Shown: positions 47,046-55,765 of the stretch, piece after piece
Layout: each line of letters starts with the position of its first letter
Numbering within the stretch: the first letter of the stretch is position 1
Origin: Acinetobacter rongchengensis
GTDB taxonomy: Bacteria; Pseudomonadota; Gammaproteobacteria; Pseudomonadales; Moraxellaceae
DNA: 64,000 nucleotides
NCBI RefSeq assembly: GCF_003611475.1
Contig: NZ_RAXT01000010.1
Coordinates: 24,251-88,250, forward strand
Direction: 5' to 3'
Notes under the pieces: model-generated
Told to the model about the DNA's origin: nothing
What the model saw: only the letters and a program-made list of their open reading frames with translations
Databases searched by the model: none
Program-made: the position numbers and the translations under genes

Positions 47046-47492
47046 TTAAAGTGGGGCTAAATGACGATAGAAATTGAATTCGAATTTATTACAAAGATGA
47101 ATTTCTGCTTCATCTTTAGGCATTACAAAAGGTGCTGCTCGGAAAATACTTTTTTTTAATGATTTGACAACAATATCATTATTCCTTCCATTGGTTTGAA
47201 TTCTTTTAACATTTCCATCATCTTTTAACTCAACATATACATTAATATTACTATCCGACATTGTGTGTGCAATACTTGAATTGTCGATAACCTTTTGAAT
47301 ATTATTTCTTTGACAGTTCAAAAGAGGGCGTCGACTGATTTGTGTTATTGGACGATGAGTGATAGTTAAGGGTTGTCCACTCGAATCTATCATTTGTTGG
47401 CTTTCTGTATCTACAAGTTGACTGTTTTCCGCAAAAGTAGCGGGAATGGATAAAGCGAGCAGGCTGATTAAACTAAAAATTTTCCCATACAT
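47046..47492 (-). CDS. Periplasmic protein resembling TolA domain III, encoded inside the tol operon
   Basis: The 148-residue product has a signal peptide (cleaved after ATFA). Its C-terminal 90 residues (INVYVELKDDGNVKRIQTNGRNNDIVVKSLKKSIFRAAPFVMPKDEAEIHLCNKFEFNFY) align in layout with the C-terminus of TolA encoded next to it (ATARVTLTESGG...VEQAVRNAAPFPMPSDPDA). Both share the ...SxxxAAPFxMP core of TonB/TolA C-terminal folds. It carries a cysteine before (LLNC) and inside (IHLC) this domain that could form a disulphide. It has no transmembrane anchor. It may bind a Tol partner; this is inference. AGGA lies nine bases before the ATG at 47492. Confidence 0.7.
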   Translation of the reverse strand: MYGKIFSLISLLALSIPATFAENSQLVDTESQQMIDSSGQPLTITHRPITQISRRPLLNCQRNNIQKVIDNSSIAHTMSDSNINVYVELKDDGNVKRIQTNGRNNDIVVKSLKKSIFRAAPFVMPKDEAEIHLCNKFEFNFYRHLAPL

Positions 47493-47532
47493 TTTTATTG
47501 TTCCTGAAACACTAACAACTCCAAAATAGCAC

Positions 47533-47554
47533 AAACCCTGCCGAAGCAGGGTTT
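47533..47554 (-). terminator. UUCG-loop hairpin between tolA and the next tol gene
   Basis: On the minus strand the 9-bp stem AAACCCTGC/GCAGGGTTT carries a TTCG loop, eight bases after the tolA stop. No T-run follows, so partial termination or mRNA stabilisation is more likely than a strong stop. Confidence 0.55.
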
Positions 47555-47561
47555 AAAATAT

Positions 47562-48875
47562 TTACTTTACAGTAAAACTTGCGCTAAAGCTTCGAGCTTC
47601 ACGACGTGCATCGGGATCTGAAGGCATCGGGAATGGTGCCGCATTTCTGACAGCTTGTTCTACACTGGCTTTCACATCTGGGTCAGAAGCATTGACAATC
47701 ACAGAAGCGACACCGCCACTCTCTGTTAAGGTGACTCGAGCAGTTGCTTTTTGTCCAGATGAACCTGCAGGCATTCGCCATGCATTACGCACTTTATTTT
47801 CAAAGTCACGTTTTGCAGATGAGGCAATTTTTTTAGCTTCTGCTTTTTTATTTGCAGCGGCTTCTTTGGCTTTTTCTGCCGCAGATGCTTTCTCTTCCTC
47901 TAGTTCACGTGCTAAATCCGCTTTGCGTTTAGCTTCTGCATCTGCTTTGGCTTTATTTGCCGCATCGGCCTTGGCTTTTGCAGCAGCATCGGTCTTGGCT
48001 TTATTTGCCGCATCGGCCTTGGCTTTATTTGCCGCAGCATCGGTCTTGGCTTTATTTGCCGCATCGGCCTTGGCTTTTGCAGCAGCATCGGTCTTGGCTT
48101 TATTTGCCGCATCGGCCTTGGCTTTTGCAGCAGCATCAGCTTTAGCTTTATTTGCCGCATCGGCTTTGGCTTTTGCAGCAGCATCAGCTTTGGCTTTATT
48201 TGCCGCATCTGCTTTGGCTTTTGCGGCAGCGTCCGCTTTAGCCTGACGGGCTTTTTCTGCTGCTTCTGCATTACGTTTGGCTTGTTCATTCAGTTTCAAC
48301 TGATGTGCCTTTTCAGCGGCATCAGCTTTGGCTTTTTGCAACGCTTCCTGTTTTGCTTTGGCAGCTGCTTCAGCTTTTGCAAGAGCATCTGCTTTAGCTT
48401 GTTGCATGATCTCCGCAGCTTTTTGTTTTGCTTTTTCAGCAGCATCTGCTTTTGCTTGTGCTAATTTGGCTGCTTTTTCCTGAGCCATTTGAGCAGCGGC
48501 AGCTTGTTGTTGTTGAAGTGCTGCTTTGGCTTCTTCAGCAGCTTTTTTCATTTCGACAGCTTTCGTATCTTCAGGTTTTGGTTTGTTTTCAGTCGGAATG
48601 ATGGGTGCAGTTGGATTCGGTTCAGCTGTTTGTTGGACTTGTTCAGCAACTTTGCTATCCGCTGTTTCTTCAGAATCTGTTTGTTCTAACGGTTTTGCTT
48701 CAAGTGGTGGTAAATCTTCTGGCTTGATCAATACTGTTTTGATCTGTTTGGGTGGTTCAGGTGGCTGACTTAAACCAAGAAAAAGTAAGCCTGTTATTGC
48801 CACCACATGGATTCCAAAGGTAAATCCAAGCGCAATCGCTTTTTCTTTAGATTGTGGCTTTTGAATATTTTTCAT
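47562..48875 (-). CDS. tolA: TolA, inner-membrane/periplasm-spanning Tol protein
   Basis: The 437-residue protein has one N-terminal membrane span (IALGFTFGIHVVAITGLLFLGLS), a Pro/Glu region, a very long Ala/Lys-rich helical domain II (about 105-340) with many AKADAANK/AKADAAAK repeats, and a C-terminal domain III (about 350-437) with FENKVRNAWRMPAGSSG, ATARVTLTESGG and AAPFPMPSDP. Domain III reaches Pal/TolB at the outer membrane. It follows tolR by three bases. Confidence 0.95.
   Translation of the reverse strand: MKNIQKPQSKEKAIALGFTFGIHVVAITGLLFLGLSQPPEPPKQIKTVLIKPEDLPPLEAKPLEQTDSEETADSKVAEQVQQTAEPNPTAPIIPTENKPKPEDTKAVEMKKAAEEAKAALQQQQAAAAQMAQEKAAKLAQAKADAAEKAKQKAAEIMQQAKADALAKAEAAAKAKQEALQKAKADAAEKAHQLKLNEQAKRNAEAAEKARQAKADAAAKAKADAANKAKADAAAKAKADAANKAKADAAAKAKADAANKAKTDAAAKAKADAANKAKTDAAANKAKADAANKAKTDAAAKAKADAANKAKADAEAKRKADLARELEEEKASAAEKAKEAAANKKAEAKKIASSAKRDFENKVRNAWRMPAGSSGQKATARVTLTESGGVASVIVNASDPDVKASVEQAVRNAAPFPMPSDPDARREARSFSASFTVK
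47941..48231. repeat. 24-bp tandem repeats in tolA with one 27-bp hybrid unit
   Basis: Twelve units run from 47941 to 48231. Two types alternate: one ending TTATTTGCCGCA (coding AANKAKAD-type) and one ending TTTGCAGCAGCA (AAAKAKAD-type). The fourth unit (48013-48039) has 27 bp: it is the first type plus an extra GCA, which adds one alanine and breaks the alternation. The array codes for helical domain II. Confidence 0.9.
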
Positions 48876-48878
48876 AAC

Positions 48879-49328
48879 TTACTTTACAGGCTCAGTCAGT
48901 AACCCAACTTGGCTTAAACCCGCATCCTGAAGGGCAGCCATGAGTTTGATGACTTCACCATAAGGGCGTGATTCACTACCATTAATTAACACGGTTAATT
49001 GTTTTTTGTCAGTTTCAGCTTGTTTTTGATTTTCCACTAAGACTGCTTTTAACTCGTCTAGTGTCATAACATCATTTTTATGCACTTTGTCTTCGAGTTT
49101 AATCGTACCATCAGTCTCTAAAGTGACGATCGTAGGTCTGTCTTCAGATTGAATCGGATTATTATTGGCCTGTGGCAAATCAACTTTTACCCCAGTGGTA
49201 ATCATGGGTGCTGTAACCATAAAAATAACCAACAAAACCAACATGACGTCGATATACGGTACGACATTCATATCACTCTTTAGTGGTTTTTTGATACGGT
49301 CAAAGCGACCTGAGCGTTGGATTGCCAT
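48879..49328 (-). CDS. tolR: TolR, ExbD-like membrane protein
   Basis: The 149-residue protein has a single span with the conserved aspartate for proton flow (MNVVPYIDVMLVLLVIFMVTAPMI) and a periplasmic domain (VKVDLPQANNNP, VLINGSESRPYGEVIKLMAALQDAGLSQVGLLTEP). It lies two bases after tolQ. Confidence 0.95.
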   Translation of the reverse strand: MAIQRSGRFDRIKKPLKSDMNVVPYIDVMLVLLVIFMVTAPMITTGVKVDLPQANNNPIQSEDRPTIVTLETDGTIKLEDKVHKNDVMTLDELKAVLVENQKQAETDKKQLTVLINGSESRPYGEVIKLMAALQDAGLSQVGLLTEPVK

Positions 49329-49330
49329 TG

Positions 49331-50029
49331 TTATTCAGCTTCCTGTGTAGTTCCCACAGACTGACGTTGTAATAGCGCCACCATTTCTTCTGCAAATAAT
49401 GCTCGATCTGAATAGATTTCTTCACCTTTAGCCGTGTAATGGTTAAATGCCAATACAGCAGGAATTGCAGCGAAAAGACCAATCGCTGTTGCAATCAACG
49501 CCTCGGCAATACCAGGAGCAACAGTCGCAAGTGTAACTTGGTCTACTTGAGCTAAGCCAATAAATGCATTCATAATGCCCCAGACGGTACCAAATAAACC
49601 GACATAAGGCGCAACTGAGCCTATACTGGCCAAGGCACTTAAACCCTGTTCTAAACGGCTTTGGTCACGGCTTAAACCGACACGTAGAATACGTTCAGTT
49701 CCTTCGATCATTGATGAAGTTTCGGCATGGCGTTTTTTGAGCTTTAAAAATTCACTTAAACCTTGGTAAAAAATATCTTCCAAACCGTCACGTTTAGAGT
49801 TGAGTTGCGCATTGTTATATAACGTATTCAGTTCAGCGCCAGACCAGAAGATTTTTTGAAAATGATCATCTCCTTGTCTTGCGCGTTTATAGCCCATATG
49901 TAACTTGGCAATTAAATACCAACTAAAAACAGATGCCAGTACTAAAACCAACATGACCAATTGAACCACAGGGCTCGCTTGTAAAATTAAATCAGAGATA
50001 TGCAGAGAAGATTCTAGTTGTGTTGCCAT
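49331..50029 (-). CDS. tolQ: TolQ, proton-channel subunit of the Tol complex
   Basis: The 232-residue protein has three membrane spans (VVQLVMLVLVLASVFSWYLIAKLH; LASIGSVAPYVGLFGTVWGIMNAFIGLA; GIAEALIATAIGLFAAIPAVLAFNHY) in the ExbB/TolQ/MotA layout. Confidence 0.95.
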   Translation of the reverse strand: MATQLESSLHISDLILQASPVVQLVMLVLVLASVFSWYLIAKLHMGYKRARQGDDHFQKIFWSGAELNTLYNNAQLNSKRDGLEDIFYQGLSEFLKLKKRHAETSSMIEGTERILRVGLSRDQSRLEQGLSALASIGSVAPYVGLFGTVWGIMNAFIGLAQVDQVTLATVAPGIAEALIATAIGLFAAIPAVLAFNHYTAKGEEIYSDRALFAEEMVALLQRQSVGTTQEAE

Positions 50030-50053
50030 AAGTTACATGTGCCAATAGTATTT

Positions 50054-50461
50054 TTATTCGTGAGCTAATTCTCGAAGAATTAAATCACGGATTTCGTCAG
50101 GAATTCTGCGAGGTTTCATGTCTGTACTTAAACATGCCAATTCTACCTCGCCAGAAGCAAGCATGATTTCACCACGATATATATTTTGTTGCAATACAAA
50201 TGACGAAGCTTTACATGAAACTACACTTGCTGTAACAGTAATAAGATCATCCATAAGTATAGGGCGTGAATATTTCAATGCAATTTTATGAACCACAAAA
50301 TTGTAATCTTTTTGATGCCAATAGTGGTCAATACCAGATGCACGTAACCATTCAGTACGAGCGCGCTCCATAAAACGGATATGATTGGCATGATATACGA
50401 TACCACCAGCATCTGTATCTTCTATATATACACGGATTTGAAATTCAAATTTGTTTGCCAT
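50054..50461 (-). CDS. ybgC: YbgC-type acyl-CoA thioesterase of the Tol-Pal cluster
   Basis: The 135-residue hotdog-fold thioesterase has the catalytic aspartate block VYIEDTDAGGIVYHANHIRFMERARTEWLR. It is the first gene of the tol operon, as is usual in Proteobacteria; tolQ follows after 24 bases. It is cytoplasmic; its substrate is an acyl-CoA. Confidence 0.92.
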   Translation of the reverse strand: MANKFEFQIRVYIEDTDAGGIVYHANHIRFMERARTEWLRASGIDHYWHQKDYNFVVHKIALKYSRPILMDDLITVTASVVSCKASSFVLQQNIYRGEIMLASGEVELACLSTDMKPRRIPDEIRDLILRELAHE

Positions 50462-50708
50462 GATGGTGATCCACTTCTTAATTCAGTTTTCTGATTAATC
50501 ACTTGAATATTGGAAGTATCATTTGAGAGAAATGAGTCTTTCCAATTAAAATTCAAATTATATAATGCGTGGCAGTTTAGCACTCTGATTTTTCAGTCCA
50601 ATGGCACAAGGTGTCATTTCTTTTTACTGTGAAATATTTTGTCCAAATCTTGTTAGTCTATAGAATGATTGAAGTGATTTATAAATAATAAAATTGAGAA
50701 AATGTCTG

Positions 50709-51293
50709 ATGAAGCGATTTATTTATCTATTGATTAGTATGTTATTCGTTTATGGGGTATGGACACATTGGCTTAAGCCCAATAAGGGAATTGAGGATCA
50801 TCATAATGATCAAATAGTGAATGAGCAAATAAAAACCTTTGATCAATTTACAATTGAAAACTTATCTGCATTTGAAGGCGAATTTCGTGTTTTGTCACGT
50901 GAAGACTATAGTATGGGGCGTGAAGCAGAAATTAGCCCTGTAGACTTTGCTTTAGGTTGGGGGAGAATGGCTGAACCTCAAATTTATAAGCAACTTTCTA
51001 TTCGGCAGAGTAATCGTTGGTATTATTGGCGTTATGAAAATACCCCACCGATTGATGTCAGAGAAATTGAAACACATAGCGCAAATATGCATATGATTCC
51101 TGCTAATAAAGACATTGCAAAGCAATTATCTAAAGTGCAGAAAGATGATCTCATTTATTTAAAAGGTCATCTTGTTGAGGTTCGTGCGCAAGATGGTTGG
51201 ATTTGGCGTAGTTCTTTGACACGTGAAGATACTGGAAATGGTGCTTGTGAATTATTTTTAATTGAAGATATGAGAATTATGGTAAGCAGTTAA
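50709..51293 (+). CDS. Exported or membrane-anchored protein of unknown function
   Basis: The 194-residue protein begins with a single hydrophobic segment (RFIYLLISMLFVYGVWTHW) and then a soluble domain with FALGWGRMAEPQIYKQLSIRQSNRWYYWRYENTPP and a conserved-looking ISSANMHMIPANKDIA-type stretch (HSANMHMIPANKDIAKQL), which may be catalytic or structural. It ends GNGACELFLIEDMRIMVSS. No family is assigned. The ATG at 50709 is preferred to an in-frame TTG at 50694. Confidence 0.68.
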   Translation: MKRFIYLLISMLFVYGVWTHWLKPNKGIEDHHNDQIVNEQIKTFDQFTIENLSAFEGEFRVLSREDYSMGREAEISPVDFALGWGRMAEPQIYKQLSIRQSNRWYYWRYENTPPIDVREIETHSANMHMIPANKDIAKQLSKVQKDDLIYLKGHLVEVRAQDGWIWRSSLTREDTGNGACELFLIEDMRIMVSS

Positions 51294-51385
51294 TATCCAA
51301 AATTGTTGAATGAGCTTCGGAAGTTTTAGTCTCCGCCAACTAAATTATTTATATTACTGAAAATAAATAAAGGGAACTTTCAATT

Positions 51386-52246
51386 ATGGGAAAGAAAAAT
51401 AGAATTTCACAATTATATTTGAATAAACTGGGCATAATTGATGAAATTGTTGAACCGACATTAGAGAATTTAAATCGACTCTTAGAGTTACATGTACAAA
51501 ATATAGCTTTTGGAAACTTAAATTCTTTTCTCGGTTTAGGCGTGGAGTTAGATATTGCAACATTAGTTGAAAAGATTTTAGTACAAGGTCGAGATGCTTA
51601 TTGTTTTGAACATCATGTTTTAGTGAAAAATGTTTTGAATGAGCTAGGATATGATACTTTTAATGTACTGTGTCGGGTTTATTATAAAAGTCATCCTACA
51701 GAATCACCTGCCAAAACACACTTAGTGACAGTTGTTCGTTTAAATGGTGAGCTGTATTTATTTGATCCAGGCTTCGGAGGAATGACGCCTACAAGTGTTC
51801 TTTCGATTCATGCTTTAGAAACATCGCAAGTTACTTTAAATGAGCCATTCCGTCTTATTCAAGTGGCAGACAGTGGGTTAATCGATTCAGCACTTTTCGA
51901 TATGAAATATATGCTTCAAGTTTGTGTTTTGGGTGAATGGGAAAATGTTTATGCATTCAATCCAGAACAGATCGCTGCTGATTCAGATATTAAAATTGCA
52001 AATTGGTTTATGTCTACATATCCCAAGTGCTCATTTACTCGAAACTTAATTTTGTCGATCGTAAAGCAAGATAAACGTTATAATTTTAGCAATGGTGTTT
52101 TAAATATTCATAATAAAGACAATGAAACGCAACAACAGATTATAAAGAGTGCCGATGAATTAAAAGAAATTTTTATTTCAATTTTCAAACTTAACCTTGA
52201 TGCACTCAATATTGATGATGCTATTCATAAATTTCAAGCGCTTTAA
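51386..52246 (+). CDS. nat: Arylamine N-acetyltransferase
   Basis: The 286-residue enzyme transfers acetyl groups from acetyl-CoA to aromatic amines through a Cys-His-Asp triad. The cysteine lies in GRDAYCFEHHVLVKNVLNELGY (usual motif RGGYCFE, here RDA), the histidine in KTHLVTVVRLNGELYLFDPGFGG, and the aspartate in that last segment. AAGGGAAC precedes the ATG. It faces ruvB tail to tail. Confidence 0.85.
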   Translation: MGKKNRISQLYLNKLGIIDEIVEPTLENLNRLLELHVQNIAFGNLNSFLGLGVELDIATLVEKILVQGRDAYCFEHHVLVKNVLNELGYDTFNVLCRVYYKSHPTESPAKTHLVTVVRLNGELYLFDPGFGGMTPTSVLSIHALETSQVTLNEPFRLIQVADSGLIDSALFDMKYMLQVCVLGEWENVYAFNPEQIAADSDIKIANWFMSTYPKCSFTRNLILSIVKQDKRYNFSNGVLNIHNKDNETQQQIIKSADELKEIFISIFKLNLDALNIDDAIHKFQAL

Positions 52247-52286
52247 AAGAGAGCTTAGATAAATGAACGGCATCATCAATGAGTAT

Positions 52287-53291
52287 TTAAGCCTTTGGCT
52301 CAGGTGGTGTCATTCCAAACTGTAAATAAGCTTGATTTGTTGCAATACGCCCACGTGCAGTACGCATTGCATAACCTTGCTGAATTAAATATGGCTCAAT
52401 CACATCTTCCAATGTACCAGAATCTTCTGCCATCGCAGCTGCTAAAGCTTCTACACCAGCAGGGCCACCATCAAAACGCTCTAATAACATCGATAAATAA
52501 CGACGGTCTAATGTGTCTAAACCATCTTTATCTACATTCAGCATATCTAAAGCGCGTTGCGCCATTTCTTGTGTAACTTCACCTGTACCTTTGACTTGCG
52601 CATAGTCACGTACACGACGTAATAAACGGTTAGCAATACGAGGTGTTCCGCGAGCACGGCGCGCTATTTCTAAAGCACCATCTGCTGTTGTTGGTACATC
52701 CATTAAAGAAGCTGAACGTGCAACAATATGGGTTAAATCTTCAACGGAATAAAACTCTAAGCGTTGCACAATCCCGAAACGGTCACGTAAAGGTGAGGTC
52801 AATAAACCTGCACGAGTCGTTGCTGCAACCAAAGTAAAAGGGGGCAAATCCAATTTAATAGAACGTGCGCCTGGGCCTTCACCAATCATAATGTCGAGTT
52901 GGTAATCTTCCATCGCAGGATAAAGAATTTCTTCAATGACGGGAGAAAGACGATGAATTTCATCGATAAATAAAACATCACCTTCTTCAAGATTGGTCAA
53001 CATCGCAGCTAAATCACCTGCACGTTCTAGTACTGGACCAGAAGTTGATTTGAGATTTCCACCCATTTCACGTGCAATGATATTGGCCAACGTCGTTTTA
53101 CCTAAACCCGGCGGGCCAAATATTAGCGTGTGGTCAAGTGCTTCGCCACGACCACGTGCTGCGCCAATAAAAATTTCCATTTGTTCACGAACCACGGGTT
53201 GCCCGATATAGTCATCGAGTGAGGTCGGGCGAATGGCACGATCAAAGTGATCTTCTGGTTTTTCAGTACCACTGATTAAACGATCTTGCAT
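52287..53291 (-). CDS. ruvB: Holliday junction branch-migration ATPase RuvB
   Basis: The 334-residue AAA+ motor shows Walker A ([19 protein letters not shown]), Walker B ([25 protein letters not shown]), the sensor regions ([21 protein letters not shown]) and the C-terminal winged helix. It lies 17 bases after ruvA. Confidence 0.97.
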   Translation of the reverse strand: MQDRLISGTEKPEDHFDRAIRPTSLDDYIGQPVVREQMEIFIGAARGRGEALDHTLIFGPPGLGKTTLANIIAREMGGNLKSTSGPVLERAGDLAAMLTNLEEGDVLFIDEIHRLSPVIEEILYPAMEDYQLDIMIGEGPGARSIKLDLPPFTLVAATTRAGLLTSPLRDRFGIVQRLEFYSVEDLTHIVARSASLMDVPTTADGALEIARRARGTPRIANRLLRRVRDYAQVKGTGEVTQEMAQRALDMLNVDKDGLDTLDRRYLSMLLERFDGGPAGVEALAAAMAEDSGTLEDVIEPYLIQQGYAMRTARGRIATNQAYLQFGMTPPEPKA

Positions 53292-53308
53292 GATTGTCTT
53301 AATCTATC

Positions 53309-53911
53309 TTATTTATTCATGGATTTAAGTGCAGCACGAATGATATCACTGGCTTCAGTAAAATCACCTTTCGCAGCATTGACTAATTTCTGTGCTTCCA
53401 AAGGCTTATAACCTAAAGATTGTAAAGCAGCCTCAGCTTCTGCAACAGCGGAATTGCCTGTAAATTGAATCTGTTCGACTGTTGAGTTGCTTGGAATTGT
53501 AGTTGATGACATGGCTTTAAAACGATCACGTAATTCAATCATTAAACGTTCAGCAGTTTTTTTCCCCACTCCCGGTACTTTCACAAGGGTATTTACATCT
53601 TCATGTTCAACCGTATGAATGAGCATTTCTACACTTAAGGTTGAAAGAATACCCAAAGCCATTTTCGGGCCTACGCCGTTTACTTTTAGAAGCGTACGGA
53701 AAATGGTTTTCTCTTGAGCATTTGAAAATCCATACAACAGCTGAGCATCTTCACGAACAGCCAAATGTGTCCATAGCGTGACTTTTTGACCTTTTTGTAA
53801 CTGGCAAAAAGTTGAAAGTGGCGTGTCAATTTCATAACCCACACCATTTACATTTAACAGTACAGTCGGTGCTTCTAATGCAAAGACTTCACCAATAAGA
53901 CATCCGATCAT
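53309..53911 (-). CDS. ruvA: Holliday junction-binding protein RuvA
   Basis: The 200-residue tetrameric protein has an OB-fold N-terminus (MIGCLIGEV, VGYEIDTPLST), two helix-hairpin-helix motifs (LLKVNGVGPKMALGILS; LVKVPGVGKKTAERLMIEL) and a C-terminal RuvB-binding domain (AEAALQSLGYKPLEAQKLV). It forms an operon with ruvB. Confidence 0.96.
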   Translation of the reverse strand: MIGCLIGEVFALEAPTVLLNVNGVGYEIDTPLSTFCQLQKGQKVTLWTHLAVREDAQLLYGFSNAQEKTIFRTLLKVNGVGPKMALGILSTLSVEMLIHTVEHEDVNTLVKVPGVGKKTAERLMIELRDRFKAMSSTTIPSNSTVEQIQFTGNSAVAEAEAALQSLGYKPLEAQKLVNAAKGDFTEASDIIRAALKSMNK

Positions 53912-54031
53912 GAATATTGTTCACTTTTAAAAATTGTATAACTAAGTTGCTTGAAAACTTAGTTTGTTTATTGAATGTTCTGAGTATAGCGAAAACTATG
54001 CACGATCTATACTCAAAAAGGTTTGGATGAT

Positions 54032-55372
54032 TTAAAAGAAACCAACTTTATTGCCTTGTAATTCTTGCGCTAAGTTATAGGCCTGATGGTCTGAAAATTT
54101 ACTGACAATATCCAAAACTTGCATAATATTGTCATAGTGATCATCACTAAAACGTGCACCAAAACGTTCTAAAATCGACATGAGGCGACCATCTTTAAAG
54201 CTTAAGGTTTTATTGGGTGTGGTCAATGGAATAAATGCATCAAGAATATGTTGCAAACTTTGATGTGCAATAATTTCTAAACCAGATTTTTGTGGATGCT
54301 CAAAAATCTTTTCACGTGCAAGATTTTTCGCACGATCAATCCCAATTTCAATGTCTTGGGCGCAATATTGCAACAGCGAACCTTTTAATTGACCTGATAA
54401 AATTTGAAAATGGTGTCGTGCAAAAGCAGTGGTCACTTCATCGACTAAACGTTTCATCACACGACCACGCAAAGCAGCAATTTTTTGTTGCCATGTGGTA
54501 TATGGCATGCTGAGTTCAGAAGGTATTCCAAAATCGCCAATCAAATCTAGAAAAATAGGCTCAACTTCTTCATAAGACAGCATATTCAAAATAATGCCAT
54601 CTTCTAAATCAATCAGTGCATAACAAATATCATCCGCAGCTTCTAAAAGATAGGTCAGAGGATGACGACAGTAATGATATTCACCGAGCTGAATGAGGCC
54701 AAGTTGATCTGCAATTTGTTTAAGAATGTCTTTTTCAGCTTGGTAACAACCAAACTTTGCACGTTTATTTGCAGGTGTATCCCCCTGAGATTCAATGGTT
54801 TTGGAAAGCCAAGGATACTTTAAGTAAGCCCCTAACGTTGCGTAAGTAAGGCGCATCCCGCCATCATTAGGATGGTAATCAATTTTTGTTAGCAGTCTTA
54901 ACCCTTGTGCATTGCCTTCGAATTGGCGCACATCGGCTTGTTGTTCTGGACTCAAATCTTTAAGAAAGTCGGTATGTGATGCATCATCAAACCATTCTCG
55001 AACCGCGTATTCACCTGCATGCCCAAAAGGGGGATTACCAATATCATGTGCTAAACATGCAGCTTGAATGATCGCACCGACATCGGCAGGGGAAATCCAC
55101 ATAGGTAATTCATCTTTAATTTTCTCGGCAGCCAACATGCCTAATGAACGGCCAATACACGAAACTTCTAGTGAATGCGTTAAGCGGGTATGGATACCAT
55201 CATGTTGTGTTAGTGGATGAACTTGCGTTTTACGATTCAGTTGTCGAAAGCTTTGTGAAAATATAATACGGTCATAATCTTTATGAAAAGGGCTACGTGC
55301 CTGTTCTGTATTTTGTTTTTTACTGCCCATTCGAACTGTTGAAAGGAGTTCTAACCAACGCATTTGAGTCAT
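54032..55372 (-). CDS. dgt: Deoxyguanosinetriphosphate triphosphohydrolase (dGTPase)
   Basis: The 446-residue HD-domain enzyme hydrolyses dGTP to deoxyguanosine and triphosphate. Visible are FRQLNRKTQVHPLTQHDGIHTRLTHSLEVSCIGRSLG (first metal histidine region), ACLAHDIGNPPFGHAGEYAV (HD motif), and LEAADDICYALIDLEDGI. Either Met1 (55372) or Met4 (55363) may start it; neither has a strong ribosome binding site. Confidence 0.93.
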   Translation of the reverse strand: MTQMRWLELLSTVRMGSKKQNTEQARSPFHKDYDRIIFSQSFRQLNRKTQVHPLTQHDGIHTRLTHSLEVSCIGRSLGMLAAEKIKDELPMWISPADVGAIIQAACLAHDIGNPPFGHAGEYAVREWFDDASHTDFLKDLSPEQQADVRQFEGNAQGLRLLTKIDYHPNDGGMRLTYATLGAYLKYPWLSKTIESQGDTPANKRAKFGCYQAEKDILKQIADQLGLIQLGEYHYCRHPLTYLLEAADDICYALIDLEDGIILNMLSYEEVEPIFLDLIGDFGIPSELSMPYTTWQQKIAALRGRVMKRLVDEVTTAFARHHFQILSGQLKGSLLQYCAQDIEIGIDRAKNLAREKIFEHPQKSGLEIIAHQSLQHILDAFIPLTTPNKTLSFKDGRLMSILERFGARFSDDHYDNIMQVLDIVSKFSDHQAYNLAQELQGNKVGFF

Positions 55373-55532
55373 TTATCGTTATTCAGTTATTGCTTATTTG
55401 CATCATGCCAAATTTATGGTGAATGTTCTAGGGGAGAGCGACATAAGTTGTCTTTGTGCTAATGTTTTTCAAATAAATGAGCAATATTCAAAAACTCCAC
55501 TTTATAAGTGTTTTGCATGTTTAATGTGCTTA

Positions 55533-55754
55533 TTATGGAAATCCGCTAGGAATAAATACATGAGAAATTGCTAAACATAAAAGGGAAGTTAAAATCAATA
55601 TTGTAAATTGCTTATATCGATCATTGGGTAAATTTAATTTTGTTAACCATTTGGGATAGATGAGACCTACAAAGGCGAGCAATCCTAAGCAGATAAACGA
55701 TATTGAAAATAGGTAAAAACAAAACTGAGTCAACATCGTTTCTTTATCAATCAT
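55533..55754 (-). CDS. Small two-span membrane protein, candidate immunity protein
   Basis: The 73-residue product has two hydrophobic helices (FCFYLFSISFICLGLLAFVGLIYP and FTILILTSLLCLAISHVFI). It starts 11 bases after the stop of the effector-like gene and is the last gene of the PAAR unit, the usual place for an immunity gene. A membrane location would suit protection against a toxin acting in the periplasm or membrane (inference). No family is recognised. Confidence 0.6.
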   Translation of the reverse strand: MIDKETMLTQFCFYLFSISFICLGLLAFVGLIYPKWLTKLNLPNDRYKQFTILILTSLLCLAISHVFIPSGFP

Positions 55755-55765
55755 AATTAATCTTC

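Noticed and set aside
47941..48231. Regular repeats that might suggest a CRISPR array
   Set aside because: The repeats are contiguous without spacers and encode TolA domain II in frame.
47692..48246. Long plus-strand open frames across the tolA repeats
   Set aside because: They are the antisense of Ala/Lys-rich repeat codons, which lack stops in several frames; no ribosome binding site and no protein-like content.
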